Below are positions 7,367 to 9,864 of a stretch of DNA of 9,864 nucleotides, piece by piece. This DNA is from Candidatus Saccharimonadota bacterium (lineage in GTDB: Bacteria > Patescibacteriota > Saccharimonadia > Saccharimonadales > Saccharimonadaceae): assembly GCA_002861585.1 (NCBI GenBank), contig PJQJ01000022.1:25393-35256 (forward strand). Reading direction: 5' to 3'. The stretch's first letter is position 1; the number at the start of each line of letters is the position of its first letter. The notes beneath the pieces were generated by a model that did no database searches, was not told the DNA's origin, and saw only the letters and a list, made by a program, of their open reading frames with translations. Both the position numbers and the translations under genes were made by a program.

Positions 7367-8535
7367 CTTTGCAACTCCTTTTGCACTACCTCAATTATCG
7401 TTCGAGCAGCGTATTCAATCTCCTCTTTGGTGGTGTACTTTCCTAATGTTATGCGAATACTTCCATCAGCGATTTCCGGTGCCATGCCGATTGCCGTTAG
7501 TACATGCGACCGTGTTCCCTTATTTGCCGCACATGCTGACCCAGTTGCAACCATTATACCGCGTTCATCGAGTGAAAATAAGACTCGCTCAGCGTCGACA
7601 TTCGGCCAGGCAAGATGTAAAAAATTAGGTGCTCGGCGTTTTATCGGACCATTAACAATGGTCTCGGGAATACTCTTTGTTACAATCTCCTGTAAATAAT
7701 CTCGGAGACGACGCAGCTCTTCGCTGTAGTGCTTACGCCGTGCATCAGCGTGCTCCAGAGCAACGGCAAATCCGACAGCATTTGGCACTGACTGCGTACC
7801 GCTGCGAAGATTACCCTCCTGTCCCCCGCCCACAATAAGCGGTGAGAGCTGCACTCCGCTCTTTACCCACAGTAAACCAGTCTGTTTTGGACCGTAACAT
7901 TTAGCTGCATTCAGCGTTAGCAGATCAACACCTAATCGTGCCGTATTTATATCGAGTAGCCCTGCTGCCTGTGAAGCATCAGAATGAAGCAGCAACGGCA
8001 ATCCTATGTCACGTTGTAATCGTTGCTGGCGCTGGACTGCAACCAGCTGCGCAATTTCACGAAGCGGCTGCACGGCTCCAAGCTCGTTGTTAACCAATCC
8101 AACTGTAATAAGAACTGTTTCATCCGTTATCGCGGCCTTAATAGCACTGCTGTCAACAAGCCCGTTCTGTTGCACCGGAACGATTGTGTAGGGGTGTCGT
8201 TTTATTGCTTGCAGCACAGCTGGATGCTCAATCGCAGTTGTAACGACATGCCCTCCCTCAAAATGATTAAGTGTTCCCCATATAGCCATATTGACGGATT
8301 CAGTTGCACCGGCTGTAAGGATAATTTCTGATTCTTTCGCACCGATCACGCGGCCAATTGTCTCCTTGGCCTCACGAAGTGCTGTTTTTACTCTTTTAGC
8401 CGCTAAGTACGGGCTGGACGGATTGTAAAAGTTATCCGAAAAAAAAGGCTTCATAGCAACAAATACCCGCTCATCGAGCGGGGTGGCAGCAGCGTAATCA
8501 AGGTAAACAGTCTTTTTATCTGTCATACTATGCAT
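7363..8535 (-). CDS. Cysteine desulfurase (NifS/IscS/YrvO-like, PLP-dependent)
   Basis: This fold-type I PLP enzyme converts cysteine to alanine and carries the released sulfur as a persulfide. Of 390 residues, the expected sites are visible: YLDYAAATPL (11-20), TAGATESVNMA (74-84), His104 in IEHPAVL (stacks on PLP), NNELGAVQP (149-157), Asp186 and Gln189 in HSDASQAAG, Lys212 (Schiff base) in NAAKCYGPKQTG, and Cys335 in GSACAANKGTRSHVL. The short cysteine loop fits the group I (NifS/IscS) enzymes. The residue before Lys212 is Ala, where most IscS/NifS have His. Two starts are possible: ATG 8535, which overlaps the upstream gene by 8 nt, and ATG 8526, one nt after that gene's stop; neither has a Shine-Dalgarno sequence. 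No iscU or tusA is nearby, and mnmA is two genes downstream, so tRNA thiolation is its likely main job. Confidence 0.96.
   Translation of the reverse strand: MHSMTDKKTVYLDYAAATPLDERVFVAMKPFFSDNFYNPSSPYLAAKRVKTALREAKETIGRVIGAKESEIILTAGATESVNMAIWGTLNHFEGGHVVTTAIEHPAVLQAIKRHPYTIVPVQQNGLVDSSAIKAAITDETVLITVGLVNNELGAVQPLREIAQLVAVQRQQRLQRDIGLPLLLHSDASQAAGLLDINTARLGVDLLTLNAAKCYGPKQTGLLWVKSGVQLSPLIVGGGQEGNLRSGTQSVPNAVGFAVALEHADARRKHYSEELRRLRDYLQEIVTKSIPETIVNGPIKRRAPNFLHLAWPNVDAERVLFSLDERGIMVATGSACAANKGTRSHVLTAIGMAPEIADGSIRITLGKYTTKEEIEYAARTIIEVVQKELQR
7375..7380 (-). promoter_or_regulatory. Shine-Dalgarno sequence for the GTG-started DUF218 gene
   Basis: AAGGAG on the minus strand lies inside the last codons of the cysteine desulfurase gene, 8 nt before the GTG at 7366-7364. 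It fixes this GTG as the start and supports coupled translation across the overlapping stop. Confidence 0.7.
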
Positions 8536-8965
8536 CTATTGTATCAGGTGTCTCCGTTAGCAACTGTCCCGTTTGCGGATCACGTTTGTATAACTCCCGC
8601 ATTACCCGTTCGCGGTACATTCGTGTCGCAGTAGCAAGATACTCTAGCTCTTGGCCTTCAATAAACCTATATGGTTGGCCCTCTTGCACTTTTAGGATCC
8701 CGTTTGGATGAACTTCATAGCGAGTTGTCATAATTTTTCGCTCACCAGATTCAGTATCGATCCATTCCTCATGCCAAATCCACGTATGCTCATCAAGGCA
8801 AAAGAACTCACGTCGATGACCAGCAGGTACAGGGCCAAAGAGCTCGCGGCCAATTTCTGATTCAAGACGAATCAAATCGCGCTCAGTAAAGCTCTGTAGG
8901 GGCCGTTTTGTCTTTGGCGGCTCACCTGTTATCAGGGTCAACGCTTTTTTAAGTATCTCTGCCAT
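8528..8965 (-). CDS. Uncharacterised 145-residue protein with a Trp-rich central motif
   Basis: I do not recognise a named family, although similar proteins are, as far as I recall, common in Saccharibacteria. The protein is soluble and charged, with no signal peptide or membrane segment. After a basic N-terminus (1-22) comes a helix (ERDLIRLESEIGRELFG, 28-44), then a Gly-His-Arg-Arg turn and the motif FFCLDEHTWIWHEEW (54-68) with Trp62, Trp64 and Trp68. Next come beta strands (TTRYEVHPNGILKVQEG, 80-96), the segment YRFIEGQELEYL, and a final helix (ATRMYRERVMRELYKRDP). The look is of a small alpha+beta binding domain. The ATG at 8965 has AGGA 9 nt upstream. The gene follows the 66-72-residue gene by 17 nt and overlaps or abuts the cysteine desulfurase, so it is in the same operon. 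Confidence 0.8.
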   Translation of the reverse strand: MAEILKKALTLITGEPPKTKRPLQSFTERDLIRLESEIGRELFGPVPAGHRREFFCLDEHTWIWHEEWIDTESGERKIMTTRYEVHPNGILKVQEGQPYRFIEGQELEYLATATRMYRERVMRELYKRDPQTGQLLTETPDTIDA

Positions 8966-8982
8966 ATGGTTCTTTCCTAGGC

Positions 8983-9183
8983 TTACGCCGCTACATTATA
9001 GCCGTGTAAAAATGCTTCACGGCCGCGTAGAATAACAACACTTGCATCTTGAGCGATCCCAGCAGCGAGGACGTCTGCCTCTTTTGCTTCTGGAGTCAAC
9101 TGCTGCATTTCTTCTAATCGTTCGCTCTCTTGATCGGCAACAGCTTGATCAAGCCAGTTACCATTACTTAATTTTTCCTGCAT
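8983..9183 (-). CDS. Uncharacterised small acidic protein (66 residues; 72 if started at GTG 9201)
   Basis: Family unknown. The protein is short, mostly helical and acidic in the middle (DQESERLEEMQQ), then Ala-rich with two hydrophobic strands (ADVLAAGIA, ASVVILRGREAFLHGYNVAA). It has no membrane segment or Cys. I prefer the ATG at 9183 because GAGG lies 9 nt upstream; the alternative GTG at 9201 has no Shine-Dalgarno sequence and would add MARYYT. The gene starts about 60 nt after the tatD stop and ends 17 nt before the 145-residue gene. Placement inside an otherwise continuous operon, the ribosome-binding site and protein-like composition support it as real. Confidence 0.65.
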   Translation of the reverse strand: MQEKLSNGNWLDQAVADQESERLEEMQQLTPEAKEADVLAAGIAQDASVVILRGREAFLHGYNVAA

Positions 9184-9192
9184 GGTGTAATA

Positions 9193-9196
9193 CCTC
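9193..9196 (-). promoter_or_regulatory. Shine-Dalgarno sequence favouring the ATG at 9183
   Basis: GAGG on the minus strand sits 9 nt before the ATG at 9183-9181 and lies inside the alternative longer reading that begins at GTG 9201. It favours the shorter protein. Confidence 0.4.
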
Positions 9197-9244
9197 GCCA
9201 CAGTAGTGTTAGTGGATAGTTTTTCTTATTTTGCAGTTTCGGTT

Positions 9245-9864
9245 TTAGAGTGAAAAAAGAGTTGTCGCGTTCGCATCTGTAGCGGCTGAGAGCTCCTCGA
9301 GAGTTGTGTTTTGGAGATCAGCTATATGATGTGCCACATATGTTACAAACGCAGGCTCGTTGATAGTACCACGCTTAGGGACAGGTGTCAAGAAAGGCGC
9401 ATCTGTTTCTAATAGCATTTTTTCCAGTGGAATCGCACCGTACATTGCAATCTGCGCTGAGTCTTTCGTGAATGTCGCTATGCCATTGATGCCTATAAAG
9501 AGACCCCTTTGAAGCGCCTTTTCCAGATTATCACTTGTGTCGGTAAAGCTATGCAAGACACCTCTTATACCCCGATACTGATCAAATATAGGCCAGAATT
9601 CATCAAAAGCTTCACGGACATGGAATATCATTGGCAGGGAGTATCGCTGTGCAAGCTTAATTTGGGCATGAAGAAGCTCAATCTGCTGCTCCTTCGGAGA
9701 GTTGTTATAGAAAAAATCCAGACCACACTCTCCAACGGCAACTACCTTGGCTCGATCAGCAAGTTTCTCAAGTGCTTCTATTGCTCCAATTCCCTCTTTT
9801 GCATCATGAGGATGCAGGCCGATACTCGCAAAGCATTCCCGACGATCAACGACAAAATCAACTG
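9245..9864 (-). CDS. tatD: TatD-family metal-dependent hydrolase (C-terminal ~205 residues, runs off the right edge)
   Basis: TatD proteins are TIM-barrel metallo-hydrolases of the amidohydrolase superfamily; characterised members are 3'-5' exonucleases acting on DNA or RNA. The frame stays open to the right edge, far upstream of the internal ATG at 9631, which is the Met of PMIFHVREA and not the start. In order the fragment shows GLHPHDA, the metal-ligand Glu in VGECGLDFF, His in IFHVREAFD, His in GVLHSFTD, and Asp in LLETDAPFLTP near the end. These are the family's metal and catalytic positions. About 50 residues are missing at the N-terminus, including the first His-x-His motif. It is the first visible gene of the thiolation operon. 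Other TatD relatives (YcfH, YjjV) cannot be told apart here. Confidence 0.93.
   Translation of the reverse strand, partial: VDFVVDRRECFASIGLHPHDAKEGIGAIEALEKLADRAKVVAVGECGLDFFYNNSPKEQQIELLHAQIKLAQRYSLPMIFHVREAFDEFWPIFDQYRGIRGVLHSFTDTSDNLEKALQRGLFIGINGIATFTKDSAQIAMYGAIPLEKMLLETDAPFLTPVPKRGTINEPAFVTYVAHHIADLQNTTLEELSAATDANATTLFSL

Noticed and set aside
9245..9631. tatD starting at the ATG at 9631 as a complete 128-residue protein
   Set aside because: Upstream codons in the same frame encode conserved TatD motifs (GLHPHDA, GECGLDFF) up to the window edge, so the ATG is internal.

Overview
The window is about 9.9 kb of tightly packed sequence with every supported gene on the minus strand, so it is read from the right end to the left. 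The organism is most likely a member of the Candidate Phyla Radiation (Patescibacteria), probably Saccharibacteria (TM7). This is inferred from four things: a very compact alanyl-tRNA synthetase, an FtsA gene with no ftsZ or ftsQ beside it, several small uncharacterised operon proteins that look like ones I associate with Saccharibacteria, and very short gaps and overlaps between genes. TGA appears to be a normal stop (it ends the cysteine desulfurase gene), which argues against the TGA=Gly code of Gracilibacteria/SR1. No taxonomic marker such as 16S rRNA is present, so this assignment is tentative.

The right-hand block (9864 down to 5705) looks like one operon. In transcription order it holds a TatD-family metal-dependent hydrolase (its N-terminus lies outside the window), two small uncharacterised proteins (66-72 aa and 145 aa), a PLP-dependent cysteine desulfurase, a membrane-anchored YdcF/DUF218 protein, and MnmA, the tRNA 2-thiouridylase. 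The genes are spaced by -8 to about +60 nt, and most internal starts carry a clear Shine-Dalgarno sequence. The desulfurase is the natural sulfur donor for MnmA, so the core of this block is a short tRNA thiolation pathway, with a DUF218 gene placed between its two enzymes.

A gap of about 240 bp (5466-5704) follows. It holds the alaS promoter and an unexplained stretch open in one minus-strand frame without a normal start codon, possibly a decayed or frameshifted small gene.

The left-hand block (5465 down to 1) holds alaS (a reduced 625-aa alanyl-tRNA synthetase), a large membrane-anchored surface protein with two Ig/carboxypeptidase-regulatory-like domains and a beta-propeller, an FtsA-type actin-like cell-division protein, and the N-terminal part of an uncharacterised protein translationally close to ftsA. 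Both genes that appear to head a transcription unit here (alaS and ftsA) have a -10 box only 8-10 nt before the ATG and no Shine-Dalgarno sequence, so their mRNAs are probably leaderless or nearly so. I saw no tRNA or rRNA genes, CRISPR arrays, insertion sequences, attachment sites or convincing rho-independent terminators.
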